Below are positions 45,201 to 54,460 of a DNA stretch of 64,000 nucleotides, in pieces (position 1 is the first letter of the stretch; every line of letters starts with the position of its first letter). Position numbers and translations under genes: made by a program. Below the pieces are notes generated by a model. It saw only the letters and a list, made by a program, of their open reading frames with translations. It had not been told where the DNA came from and did no database searches. The stretch comes from Smallanthus sonchifolius (lineage: Eukaryota; Streptophyta; Magnoliopsida; Asterales; Asteraceae): assembly GCA_023525975.1 (NCBI GenBank), contig CM042032.1, positions 72,872,260 through 72,936,259 of the forward strand, given 5' to 3'.

Positions 45201-46058
45201 CCTATTATTTCAAAACATCTCTCAACAGTGTGACCTAACTTGTTACAATGAGAACACTTTAAGTTTGGGTTTGGTCCTTTGCTAATTTTTCTTTTATTAT
45301 CTGAAAACATACTTATTTTTTCAAAATTTTGACCATTTTTAGCAACAAATCCCATAGACTGATTTTTTGAAGAACTAGAGGAATTTCTATAAGACTCCTC
45401 CTTGGAAACAATAGAAAAAGCTTCTTTTATAGTTGGAAGAGGTTCTCTTAGTAACAAGTTAGTTCTAGCAGGCTGGTACACACTGTCTAATCCCACTAGA
45501 AACTGCATCAACTTAATCATGTGAATAAAATCATTAAAATCTTTAGAGGCTTGACATGAACAAGCAGGTAATTGAATCATTTGATCAAATTGTTTCCACA
45601 TGATATTAAGTGTGTGATAATACTCAGATACAGTTGTCCCATTTCGAGTTAAATAATTTATTATTTGGTATAAGCTAAAGACAACAGAACCATCTATTTT
45701 ATCATATGTTTCTTTCAAATCTTGCCATACTTCAGAAGCCAGTTTTGAATACACTTGACCCAAATATAGTTCTTCAGAAACAGAATTAAGAATCTATGTA
45801 ATCACTGCATAATTACATCTATCCCATTGTTTAGCAAACACATTATTCTCAGTGGATTTAACACATGTACCATCTATAAATCTACTTTATTTTTTACTTC
45901 TAAAGTAAGTTTCATAGCATTAGACCACACTGTATAATTATCAGTTCCTTTAGCTTGATATTAACAGTAGTCATATTACAAGAGTCAAAAAGAGGATCAC
46001 AAGCATCAAGTTTACTAACAAGAGTCTCATTTACAATCATAGGCTGGTCTTCAACCAT
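45201..46058 (-). pseudogene. gag: copia gag
   Basis: The minus-strand ATG at 46,058 opens MVEDQPMIVNETLVSKLDAC. After frame breaks near 45,900 and 45,790 a longer open stretch reads VYSKLASEVWQDLKETYDK, GTTVSEYYHTLNIMWKQFDQ and FLVGLDSVYQPARTNLL, the UBN2-type capsid of plant copia elements. The nucleocapsid knuckle CSHCNKLGHTVERC lies at about 45,250-45,209. The Athila element sits just after it, and the rest of the knuckle tail is at 31,769. Confidence 0.84.
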
Positions 46059-46728
46059 ATTATCACTTAATCACAGATATTGAATAGCACAAAAGCACAC
46101 ACACATAAAATAACAAGAAAGCAGAGCCAGGTTTTCACACCACTTGTAGTGGCAGATCAAGGATTAGTTTATGCTAAGTATGCAATCACACACAAAGAAA
46201 GCAGTACACACATGTGATGCACAAATACCAATCAAGAACTAATCAATAATTAACCAATACAATAACAGAACACAATAAACGGAGTATGTCTCTCCCCGTA
46301 TCCCACAATCAATGCTGGTCCTCCTAACCCAGCCAAAACAATCTAAGCAGATAATGAAAAACACAAAGTAAAAGAGAAGGAACAATCACACAGAGCAAGC
46401 CACCCAAGTTAGGGCGTTCCAAGCTTCCAGATCCTTGGCTTATGACCTTCACTTAGGGTCACAGAACCAAGGAAAGAAGAAAACAGCCAAGATCAAACAT
46501 TTAACAGCTACTTATCAGCAACAATAGCCAGGGTTTCAAGTTTTAGAAAACCCTAATCAGGAGATATTAACTGACACCAGGAATTTTCGTGAACTCCAAG
46601 TAGCGTCTTTGTTTAATACCAGATCTGACTAAAGACAAGAAGATCTAACAAAACCCTAGATCTGCGAACAAACAATAACCATCGGAATCTCAAGAATCAA
46701 CCCATGACACTCATTCAAAGCTTCTAGA
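46059..46728 (-). other. copia 5' leader, no gene
   Basis: Untranslated leader between primer site and gag. It holds no open frame of note; on the + strand it reads as a run of CACAxxAAAGC-type A-rich sequence. Confidence 0.5.
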
Positions 46729-46740
46729 GCTCTGATACCA
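46729..46740 (-). other. Primer binding site of the minus-strand copia
   Basis: GCTCTGATACCA on the + strand is TGGTATCAGAGC on the coding strand. It abuts the LTR boundary (TG at 46,741 on the + strand) and is the usual initiator tRNA-Met complement. Confidence 0.9.
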
Positions 46741-46946
46741 TGTCAAAACATGGATAAACAGACCAAGAATACACAAAGAACTCTAATAAATTTATCATAA
46801 TCTGAATACAAAGCATCCACTCCAGCTCCAAAGCCCACCAGCAATCCTAATAGGCCCAGCGCCAATAGTCCAACATGAATACCTCACAAAAATAAACCAA
46901 CATTTATTAGTTAATGAATTGGCCACTTCAATTATTTATTTTAACA
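46741..46946 (-). repeat. 5' LTR of the minus-strand copia, internally deleted
   Basis: TGTCAAAACATGG to TTTTAACA, then the duplication agtag. Only 206 bp against about 470 bp in the partner LTR; the missing part lies between ATACAA and AGCATCC, where a short shared run could have mediated the deletion. Promoter elements of U3 are probably affected. Confidence 0.84.
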
Positions 46947-46951
46947 AGTAG

Positions 46952-47160
46952 CAAGCAACTTGAAAGTCTCACAATTAGTAGTAATTAAGTATTATTTAAT
47001 AGCGGGTAGGTCAATAGTCTTACTTGCTTGTATATAAACCTATGAAATTGTTTGTGAGGAACGAGAATGGAAAACATCAAATTCATAATTCACAAATCCT
47101 GCTTCCTAGCTTGGATTACTCTAGGCTAGTTTAAATTCTTTTTGTATTTAAATTTTATCA
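46952..47160 (+). mobile_element. Remainder of the plus-strand copia LTR
   Basis: It joins 19,901-19,919 to form a 228-bp LTR. A TATA box (GTATATAAACC, about 47,031-47,041) is followed by a leader, and the LTR ends TTTTATCA directly before a primer site TGGTGTCAGAGC (47,161-47,172), one base different from the standard form. The rest of the element is missing or unrecognisable, so this is an old truncated copy. Confidence 0.68.
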
Positions 47161-47172
47161 TGGTGTCAGAGC

Positions 47173-47704
47173 TTCTAACGAATCTGGTGGCCAAATCCTA
47201 TTTTTTTCTTGTTTTAATTTTTCGTTTTCTGAAATCAACCATCGACCCTAACTTTTAAAAACCGGAACAAGAACAACAAAATAAAGAATCAGGAACTGGC
47301 CCTCACTTTTAAAAACCAGAACAAAAACTGCTACTAAAATCGTTTTTCTTTTATTAGAACAGTGTATCGAGAAAGACGAAATAAGAATAAAAAACACCCA
47401 GAGGAAGAAGAATTAATATGAAGAAGAATGAAGAAAAATAAATAAAGAAAGACTCAATACAGAAAATGAATAATAAATATTGAAGAAAGGCTAGGGAGAA
47501 GCCATTGACCTAAATTCATATATGCACTAGTAGCAGTCTCACTGCTAGAGCTAGTGTTACTTGACCAACAAGGGGATAACTGTGCACCACCCGGAACAAC
47601 CAACTTGTTGTAATAACTAGATAAGATAATTAACCATCAAAACTACATAAATATTATGATAATTAACATTCTTAATAGGTAGGATACGTAATCATCATAA
47701 CTGA
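47173..47704 (+). other. Remnant of copia leader and unassigned sequence
   Basis: A-rich sequence after the primer site with no coding domain, second LTR or RNA gene that I can recognise. A ggtag near 47,681 matches the five bases before 19,901 but could be chance. Confidence 0.4.
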
Positions 47705-48205
47705 CCAGATCGGAAACCATAATAATAACTTTGTGATGGACTGGAACAATTGGATTCCCATTAAAGTTAATGTCTTCGGATGGAGAGCCAAATTGGATAG
47801 ACTCCCGACATTAGAGGCGCTTGCGAAAAGACGTGTTATTCCTCATTCTCAGCTAACCTTTTGCTACCTTTGCGGGGATGTCTCGTAGTCCATGAATCAT
47901 TTACTAATTTCATGCCCGGTGGCATCCTCCTTATGGCAAAGAATATCGAATTGGTGCAAAATTTCCCCTATTTTTGCTTTTTCCTCAAGAGATCTTTTGG
48001 AACTGCATAAGAACATTCCTATGAACAAAATTTTCAAGAAATTGATTCATGCTATTTTGATCACTACGTGTTGGTGCTTATGGAGAGCGAGAAATGAAAA
48101 GATATACAACAACAAAGTCATATCGGTGCACAAGATTGAGGATGAGATCAAAGTCTTGACTTTTCTTTCGGTGAAGAACACTACAACAGTATCACCCTAT
48201 CCCGA

Positions 48206-48560
48206 TGATTTTTTTTGACCCTATAGCGATGACTTGTCGTCGGGATAGCCTATACCGACGACATGTCGTCGGTATAGATGTCGTCGGTATTGCCTCGTCC
48301 CAATAGCCAAGATTGTCGTCGGGATAGGTCAGCCTATACCGACGACTTGTCGTCTCTATAGGGTTTAATTAAAAAATTCAAAAAGAAATTCTATACCGAC
48401 GACATGTCGTCGATATAGGTTCTGGACTTATCTAGACGACAAGTCGTCGGGACACACCCAACCTATCCAGACGACATGTCGTCGGTATAGGCTTTTTTCA
48501 ATTTTTTTAATTAAATTTGAAAAAGACCTATGCCGACGACATGTCGTCGGGATAGGTTTT
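48206..48560. repeat. Left subterminal palindrome array of the CACTA
   Basis: About seven copies of CCGACGACATGTCGTCGG or one-base variants (CTTGTC, CAAGTC), several extended by TATAGG arms to a perfect 28-bp palindrome (for example near 48,249-48,276). Such arrays are binding sites for the TNPA/TNP1-type protein in known CACTA elements. Confidence 0.85.
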
Positions 48561-48757
48561 CTGTTTTTTTTTTAATTTTCAAAATTTTCCAGAAATATTT
48601 AATTTCTAATTACAAAAACCTGCAAATCAGATAATTCAAACCATTCAAAAATTGAAATCCGAAACATATTGTTCGATACAAAAACCTGTTCGACACACAA
48701 ACCAAATATTCAAACATAAAGTTGTCCGACACACAAACATAAAAATTGTTCAAACAT

Positions 48758-49170
48758 TCAACAATAACACCGACAACAAAGGCAAAGGCGCAACAACTTT
48801 AAGCTAATTATCTTCGCTGCTAGTTCGGCGTTCCACATTCGACGCATTTCATCCATTTGTCGTTGCATTTCAAGCATTTGTTGATTATGCACACGACGTT
48901 CTTCCTCTCGTTGGGCTTCGCGTTGTTGTTGATCTTGGACTTGTTGTTGAAGTTGAGTCACACGCTCATCCACTTCTTGCCAATGTGGTTGTGGATGGGG
49001 GTACTGAACAAATCAGGTGTGGGATTACTCACCACACGACCGACACCCCGGATATGGCCACGCCGATGACCCAATGCACGCTCCATGCATGCAAACTCAT
49101 CGATAGCAGACGAGTCACCACCAGACTCAGCAGATGATCTTGTATACTTCTCTTGGATTCGGTCCTGCAT
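48758..49170 (-). pseudogene. C-terminal remnant of TNP1-like protein
   Basis: Two overlapping frames on the minus strand: MQDRIQEKYTRSSAESGGDS with ACMERALGHRRGHIRGVGRV, then after a frame change near 48,970 a heptad-rich region, MDERVTQLQQQVQDQQQREA to NQQMLEMQRQMDEMRRMW, that looks like a coiled coil. This layout (conserved block, then glutamine-rich coiled coil) fits the plant Ptta/En/Spm transposase family. The assignment is by pattern only. Confidence 0.55.
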
Positions 49171-49360
49171 TAAACAATGTAATAAACAATCACTTGACTA
49201 TTTTACTAAAATTCGACAGCATACCTCCTGTAAAATGGATAACCAACCTGTTAAACTATAAGTTATAAACGACCCAAATTCATAAATTCCAATCAACCAA
49301 CACTAATAACAACAAATACTAATAATACTAGCAAAAATATTCAACAATTGGGCTCGGGTT

Positions 49361-49560
49361 GAATGTTCTAAGTCTATTAAAGTGTGTTTGAGTCATTTTG
49401 ACCCGTTTAAAGTTACAGTTGGATGTTCTAAGTTTATTAAAGTGTGTTTGGGTCATTTTGACCCGTTTAAAGTTAAAGTTGTATATTTTAAGTCTCTTAA
49501 AGTGTGTTTGGGTCATTTTGACCCGTTTAAAGTTACATTTGGATGTTCTAAGTCTAACAA
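49361..49560 (+). repeat. 60-bp tandem repeat, 3.3 copies
   Basis: The period is exactly 60: the phrase AAAGTGTGTTTGxGTCATTTTG recurs at 49,380, 49,440 and 49,500, each followed by ACCCGTTTAAAGTTA. The copies differ at a few sites. It lies within the CACTA between coding remnants, probably in a former intron. It opens frames on both strands that are not genes. Confidence 0.85.
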
Positions 49561-50116
49561 CAAAATCATTTGACTTACATAATCTGATGATGCAGTCTCG
49601 TTGGCCCAACTGGTCCCTTCTTTATAATGGGTCGATCTGAACACACCAATTGGGCTGGTACCCTATGAAAAACAAAAATAATATCACTAAGAATTAATAA
49701 TCATGTTTATATAATACTAACAATTGTATTTCATACCTCCATGTGTCGGCGCTGGGCGTATGATTTGCTGTCATGGTAACTTGAGTAACGTTGTTGTGAT
49801 CGGCTTTGTTTGTTCTTCTCCGAGCGGTTTTTATAGCTCGCATCTAAAAACAGCTCATTAATCAAAGTCTCCTAAGTTTCTTGATCAAGATCTTCTGGTG
49901 GATTATTCATCGCCGCCTCCACATCATCATATCCCTCATTCTCCTCGAAGTGAACTTTCAACTATCTCTTGTGATCTTTATACGCCCTCTGACACTCGGC
50001 GGTGATTCCGAGTTCAACGCCTCGCCACTTATCAGTGTTTCTTCAGGAGTCCAGATCAAAATAATCCTACAAATGGAAAGTAATTATAAATCTAATAGTT
50101 ATGAAATTGTAAGTAA
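49561..50116 (-). other. CACTA interior between coding remnants
   Basis: Non-coding in the main, with short exon-like stretches on the minus strand. I cannot assemble a supported exon structure here. Confidence 0.4.
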
Positions 50117-50631
50117 TTATAAAACATCTATACTTACTATAAGAGGGGGATATACGGCCCGTTTCTTCTCATTTGGAGCCTTAGCCCAATTTGGATAATA
50201 TGGAGGAACAACCTTTTCAACCTCCAACGAGATAACACGGATAAAATCTGAAGCGTTGGGACCCACAAACTTGTACCCCCCGCCATGAAGTTCTACATCA
50301 ATAGGAAGAGGCTTCCTCCCATTTTGCTCAAATTTCTTATACAATTTTAGGTTTTTGGATTTAGATCGTCTTCTTTGGGAGGCACTACCTACATTGACAC
50401 ATGACATTCAAAAGTTAGGCAACTATAAAGACATCTATTAAACACTAACAAGTAACTTACCACCAGATCCAGTCGCACAACCCGAGTTGAAGTGATATGG
50501 ACCCCGTATCCACCGTTTCCACCATCTCCACCGTGTGATTGCGCCATTGTTGCCATTTTTCCTACAACAAAATTTATTAGTAAGCACAAATAATTATTAA
50601 TTAACAAAGACAAATAGTACATTTTTAACAT
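50117..50631 (-). pseudogene. N-terminal part of TNP1-like protein
   Basis: The minus-strand frame MATMAQSHGGDGGNGGYG (from 50,556) may be the N-terminus. A second piece (50,407-50,120) reads RRRSKSKNLKLYKKFEQNG, GGGYKFVGPNASDFIRVISL and VPPYYPNWAKAP, which resembles the start of plant Ptta/En/Spm transposases. The two are separated by an intron-like gap with an AG acceptor near 50,395. No complete frame remains. Confidence 0.5.
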
Positions 50632-50777
50632 ACATTAAATCATAATCATCACTAAAATAACGTGTGTCAATAACATCATCATCTTCTTCATCGTCGTCAT
50701 TTATTTCGTCTTCATCATCTAAATTGTATGCATCTTCTTCATCTTCTTCATCATCATTAATAAAACTTTCATCGAGA
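50632..50777 (-). other. Acidic-coding stretch of the CACTA
   Basis: Runs of CATCATCTTCTTC encode strings of Asp and Glu on the minus strand. This is probably an N-terminal acidic segment now fused next to the truncated TNP2 end at 50,778. Confidence 0.4.
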
Positions 50778-51893
50778 TCAATCGAGGCAACATAACCACG
50801 GTGGTGTATTATATGTTGTTAATACTACCGGCCACATACTGTAAGTCTGACTCATGTTATCGAACAGATTAAAACCATCGACAACCAAACCTAAGCGGAC
50901 ATTCCTTGGTTCTTTAGAAAAATCCAGATATCTCTCATCAAATTCTTGCCATGACTTCCCATCAACTGGATGTCGCATCATACCATCCGTTGAGCGTCCA
51001 GTATTATGCCAGATCATTTCTTTTGTCGTTAATCTTGAACTATACCTTCGTCGAAGCCGTGAAGTTAAAGGAAAGTAGCGTAACTCTTTATGTGGTACTT
51101 TCTTCCCCTTTGTGTTTTTATCAACCCATCTGCTCTCAATACAAACCAGACAGTTTTGCATTGATTCATTCTCCTTCCAAAACAGTACACAATCATTAAT
51201 GCAAGCATGTATAGACTGATATCCTAACCTAATCTTACTCAGTTTCTTCTTAGCTTCATAGTGTGACGCTGGAACGTGATTTTCCTTCGACAATGCAATT
51301 TGTAGAAGCTCTAACAGTTGGTCAAACGAACTATTCGTCCATTTGTTGATAACTTTGATATGCATCAATTTGGCTATGAAGTTTAGGGAAGACATTTGAC
51401 TACAAACGGGGTATAACTCCTTATTTAGCTCCTCAAGCAACACATCAAACTCTGGGTCTAAACCAGTTCCATCTTCATCTATATTATCCTCGTTTGTATT
51501 TTGCTCTGCCATCACATCATCTATGACATCAAACATCTCATTATTTGTTGTTGTAGTTATTGGAGGAGTTGGTGTTGTTCTTGGGGCAAAAAGTGATGTT
51601 ATCTCCGCCACACGAGGATGTTGTTCACCATGATAAATCTAATTCTGATATGATTGTAGAAACCCACGGTCATGTATGTGGCCATATATCATGTTCAAAT
51701 CCTGTCGACACGCATTATAACAACGTCTACACTTGCAAAACGCTCTACCTCGACCCTCGACATGGTTCTTGGCCGTCTCTATAAAGTTGCGAAGTCCGCT
51801 TAAGAAAGCCGGAGAATTCCGATTTCCTAGTGTAACCCAACTTTTATCAATTGTCATATCTATTGTGTTATAAGCATACACATATACATGCAT
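50778..51893 (-). pseudogene. CACTA TNP2 transposase, N-terminal part only
   Basis: 51,893-51,639 encodes a transposase-associated domain: MTIDKSWVTLGNRNSPAF, RAFCKCRRCYNAC and HIHDRGFLQSY, with the paired-Cys pattern of that domain. From 51,611 the TNP2 family follows: ACINDCVLFWKENESMQNC, KVPHKELRYFPLTSRLRR, MMRHPVDGKSWQEFDERY, RNVRLGLVVDGFNLFDNM and YSMWPVVLTTYNTPPWLC. It stops at 50,778 right after PPWLC, where intact TNP2 proteins go on for several hundred residues with the catalytic domain. The join to acidic sequence marks the internal deletion. Confidence 0.8.
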
Positions 51894-52379
51894 GTAATAA
51901 ATGATATAAATGAATGTATGTGATTTGATCGGTATTCTAAGGCGGTGGATCCTAACCCACTTTTTGAATATTCTATCTCATATGTATACATTTTAACTAG
52001 TTGACTATTTAACAAAAAATCAGCAGCATTTCCCCTTAACTCCCCAAGTATGCAGATAAACCGCACACTCCAAGGAGTAAGGAGAAATAGCTTCCAATTT
52101 TTTCTTAAATGTCAACCCGTTAAAATGTATACATATCCTAAATAAGATAGAATATTCAAAAAGCAGTCCCAAAGGGGACAATCCAAAATTTATCTCTATC
52201 AGATAAATTTCGGACGGGTATATTCTAAAGAGTTATCCTAAATAAACATACTAGTGTACACAACATGAGACATATATAAAGGTATAAAAGTCGGGATGCG
52301 TACCTTAAAAAAATTCAATGAAACACAAATAAGATGTTATTCACACCTCTTCAACCGCAATGAGTTCCGAAGTTGCAAC
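51894..52379. other. CACTA right interior, no gene
   Basis: AT-rich sequence upstream of the transposase reading frame. It contains a short inverted similarity (GATATTCTATC near 51,968 and GATAGAATATTC near 52,147). No promoter is clear. Confidence 0.4.
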
Positions 52380-53020
52380 AAAACAAAGATATATACATAC
52401 AAAGATGTATACATACATTCACAATTACATAAATACATACACAATCATATACATACAAATCATACAATTACATAATCATACATACGAATATACATACACA
52501 TATACATACATATTATATACAAACACACATAAATAAATGCCCAAATTCTAAAATTACATACACAAACACAATTAAATACATAAAAATACATACATACACG
52601 TATATACATACATAGCCTTTACAAACATACATAAACAAATACCCAAATTCCCAAATTACATACATAAACACAATTCCATACATAAACATAATACAAATAC
52701 ATACAAACACACATACACATATATACATACATATTATATACAAACGTACATATATAAATTCTTAAATTCCCAAATTACATACATAAACACAATTCTATAC
52801 ATAAACATAATACAAATACATACAAACACACATACACACATATATACATACATATTATATACAAACATACATATATAAATGCCCAAATTCTCAAATTTCA
52901 TCTAAACCTAATTTCATCATAAAATTTCGTAAATATTTATAAAATCATACATCTAAACCATATATACATACATACAAATAAACACAACTATATACATACA
53001 AAAATACATCTAAACCTAAT
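52380..53020. repeat. TACA-rich tandem repeat with about 120-bp higher-order period
   Basis: Dense ACATACATA and CATATATACATACAT runs. A longer unit starting CCAAATTCxCAAATTACATAC recurs near 52,645, 52,766 and 52,887. It opens a Cys- and Val-rich frame on the minus strand (52,513-52,743) that is an artefact of the repeat. Confidence 0.8.
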
Positions 53021-53330
53021 TTATAAAAAAATTACTAACCAAGTTTGCAAATAGCTTCGAATAGCTTGAAATCCATAAAAAAATGGTCAAAACTTCAAAC
53101 ACCTAACAAAAATCAAATAAAATTAATCAAAAAACCCATAAATGTTGATTTTCTTATCAAGATTGAAACATAGATGTTAACTAACCTCAAAACCCGAGAG
53201 ATTGGTGAAGATTGCTCCACAAAACACACCAAAAACGGGAAATCGCCAAAGAGAGAAGATGAGAGAGTTTTGGGGTTTTTTTCGTGGAAATGGGAAGGAA
53301 AAAGCTGTTTCCTGGTTTATTCACGCTGAG

Positions 53331-53768
53331 ACCTATACCGACGACATGTCGTCGGTATAGGCTCGAAAGTCGGGGCAATAGGTCCCCTGTCCCGACGACA
53401 AGTCGTCGGTATAGGTCTTCGTAGGGTTTTGACCGGTCAATAAAGTAAAAAACTCTATACCGATGACATGTCGTCGGTATAGAGTTTTCCCATAATTGTT
53501 TTTAATTAAAAAAAATCACCGACGAAAATTTATTAAATAAAAGAAAAAAAATCCAAATTAACCTATGCCGACGACATGTCGTCGGTATAGGTTTTTCCCA
53601 ATTTTTCATTGGGCGCCATGTTTTCCCTCCATCTGGCTCAACCCTGTGCCGACGACATGTCGTCGGTACAGGGTCTCCCTTCTCAAATTTCCAAATTAGC
53701 CTATCCCGACGACATGTCGTCGGTATAGGGTAACCTATGCCGACGACAAGTGTCGTCGGTATAGGCGC
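53331..53768. repeat. Right subterminal palindrome array of the CACTA
   Basis: About seven copies of the same GACGACATGTCGTC motif as at the left end, most within TATACC or TATGCC arms, spaced 50-110 bp apart. The last is 15 bp from the terminal inverted repeat. Confidence 0.85.
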
Positions 53769-53969
53769 CATCGACACAGGGTCATTTTCTTGTAGTGGAA
53801 CCGATCTAAATTAATTAAACTTTGATTAGTCATCTTGGTGTAATTTCAATTTCAACTCTATGTTTTCCTAGGCCGATTGTGGGTTTTATTTTCTGGTGCT
53901 TTGTTCTTGTATTTTTGCTTCTTGCATGTTACTAGTTGGTTTTAATGAATCTCCGCCGTTCAAAAAAAA

Positions 53970-54460
53970 AACTTAATAATCATTTATATATTTGAGTATT
54001 ATTGTTAAAAAAACACCTAACCTCAAGGAAGGCATAATGAACAACTAGTCAACTACACTTACAATTATCAATAAAATTTATTTTTATAAATTTGAAACAT
54101 TAAATGATACTGTAAGTATTATAGTTCATAGTTTTCTTCAATTTGTGTTTTGTTTAAACGACTTTAACGTGTGATGAAAGATTCATTTAATACGACTGTC
54201 TATTTTTAGTTAATTCCATATCAATATAATCCCAAAATAATGTGCGACGGTTATAATTCGTGGGTATATTTCATGACAGAATTATGACGATAATGATCGT
54301 CTGCGAAACATACTGTGATTTCACTATTTGATATTAATGCATGAATCTAACAAACAATATAATTGATACATAATTTGGTTTTACCGAACAATTTGGTACA
54401 ACATATATCATTATCAATAAACCAAATATTACCATCCGATTCCTAGCACCCCATGATCTT
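53970..54460. other. 3' flank of the GPAT gene, no other gene
   Basis: AT-rich sequence between the LINE tail and the GPAT stop codon. It must contain the GPAT 3' UTR and poly(A) site, but I cannot place the signal with confidence; TTTATT (AATAAA on the minus strand) occurs near 54,070. Confidence 0.5.

Larger units (their letters stand above)
19920..46946 (-). mobile_element. Ty1/copia retrotransposon, minus strand, with three nested elements
   Basis: Flanked by a perfect 5-bp duplication agtag (19,915-19,919 and 46,947-46,951). Right to left it has a 5' LTR (46,741-46,946), a tRNA-Met-type primer site, gag, protease, integrase, RT, RNase H, a polypurine tract and the 3' LTR (19,920-25,473 including insert). 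Integrase ahead of RT defines Ty1/copia. About 21 kb of the 27-kb footprint is later insertions: X in the 3' LTR, solo LTR Y in RT and Athila W in gag. Its own sequence is about 5.7 kb, normal for copia. Stops and catalytic substitutions make it dead. Confidence 0.88.
48179..53797 (-). mobile_element. CACTA (En/Spm) transposon, internally deleted (5.6 kb)
   Basis: Terminal inverted repeats are CACTACAACAGTATCACCCTAT on the left and, reverse-complemented, CACTACAAGAAAATGACCCT on the right. They are flanked by the 3-bp duplication gaa (48,176-48,178 and 53,798-53,800). Both ends carry seven subterminal GACGACATGTCGTC motifs. Coding is on the minus strand: a transposase-associated domain, the first part of TNP2, then remnants of a TNP1-type protein. 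The TNP2 catalytic part is missing, so the element cannot move by itself. It sits in a LINE. Confidence 0.9.
47705..53969 (+). mobile_element. LINE, 5'-truncated, split by a CACTA element
   Basis: LINE sequence is 47,705-48,178 and 53,798-53,969. The coding part is the C-terminal zinc-binding domain of plant LINE reverse transcriptase (zf-RVT): WNNWIPIKVNVFGWRAKLDR, CYLCGD, HLLISCPVASSLW and WCLWRARNEKIYN. A TAG at 47,886 interrupts it. After the CACTA the frame soon ends, and the 3' tail runs to AATCTCCGCCGTTC followed by ten A (53,960-53,969), the usual LINE end. A repeated CTTAATA at 47,672 and 53,970 might be part of its target duplication. Confidence 0.8.

Noticed and set aside
48206..48560. 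Regularly spaced palindromic repeats resembling a CRISPR-like array
   Set aside because: They are subterminal repeats of a CACTA element, mirrored at the other end, with uneven spacing; the genome is a plant.
49361..49560. 60-bp repeat and the open frames it creates on both strands
   Set aside because: A simple tandem duplication; frames of multiple-of-three repeats stay open by chance and share no motif.
52513..52743. Cysteine/valine-rich minus-strand frame
   Set aside because: Produced by TACA/TGTA microsatellite sequence in the CACTA.
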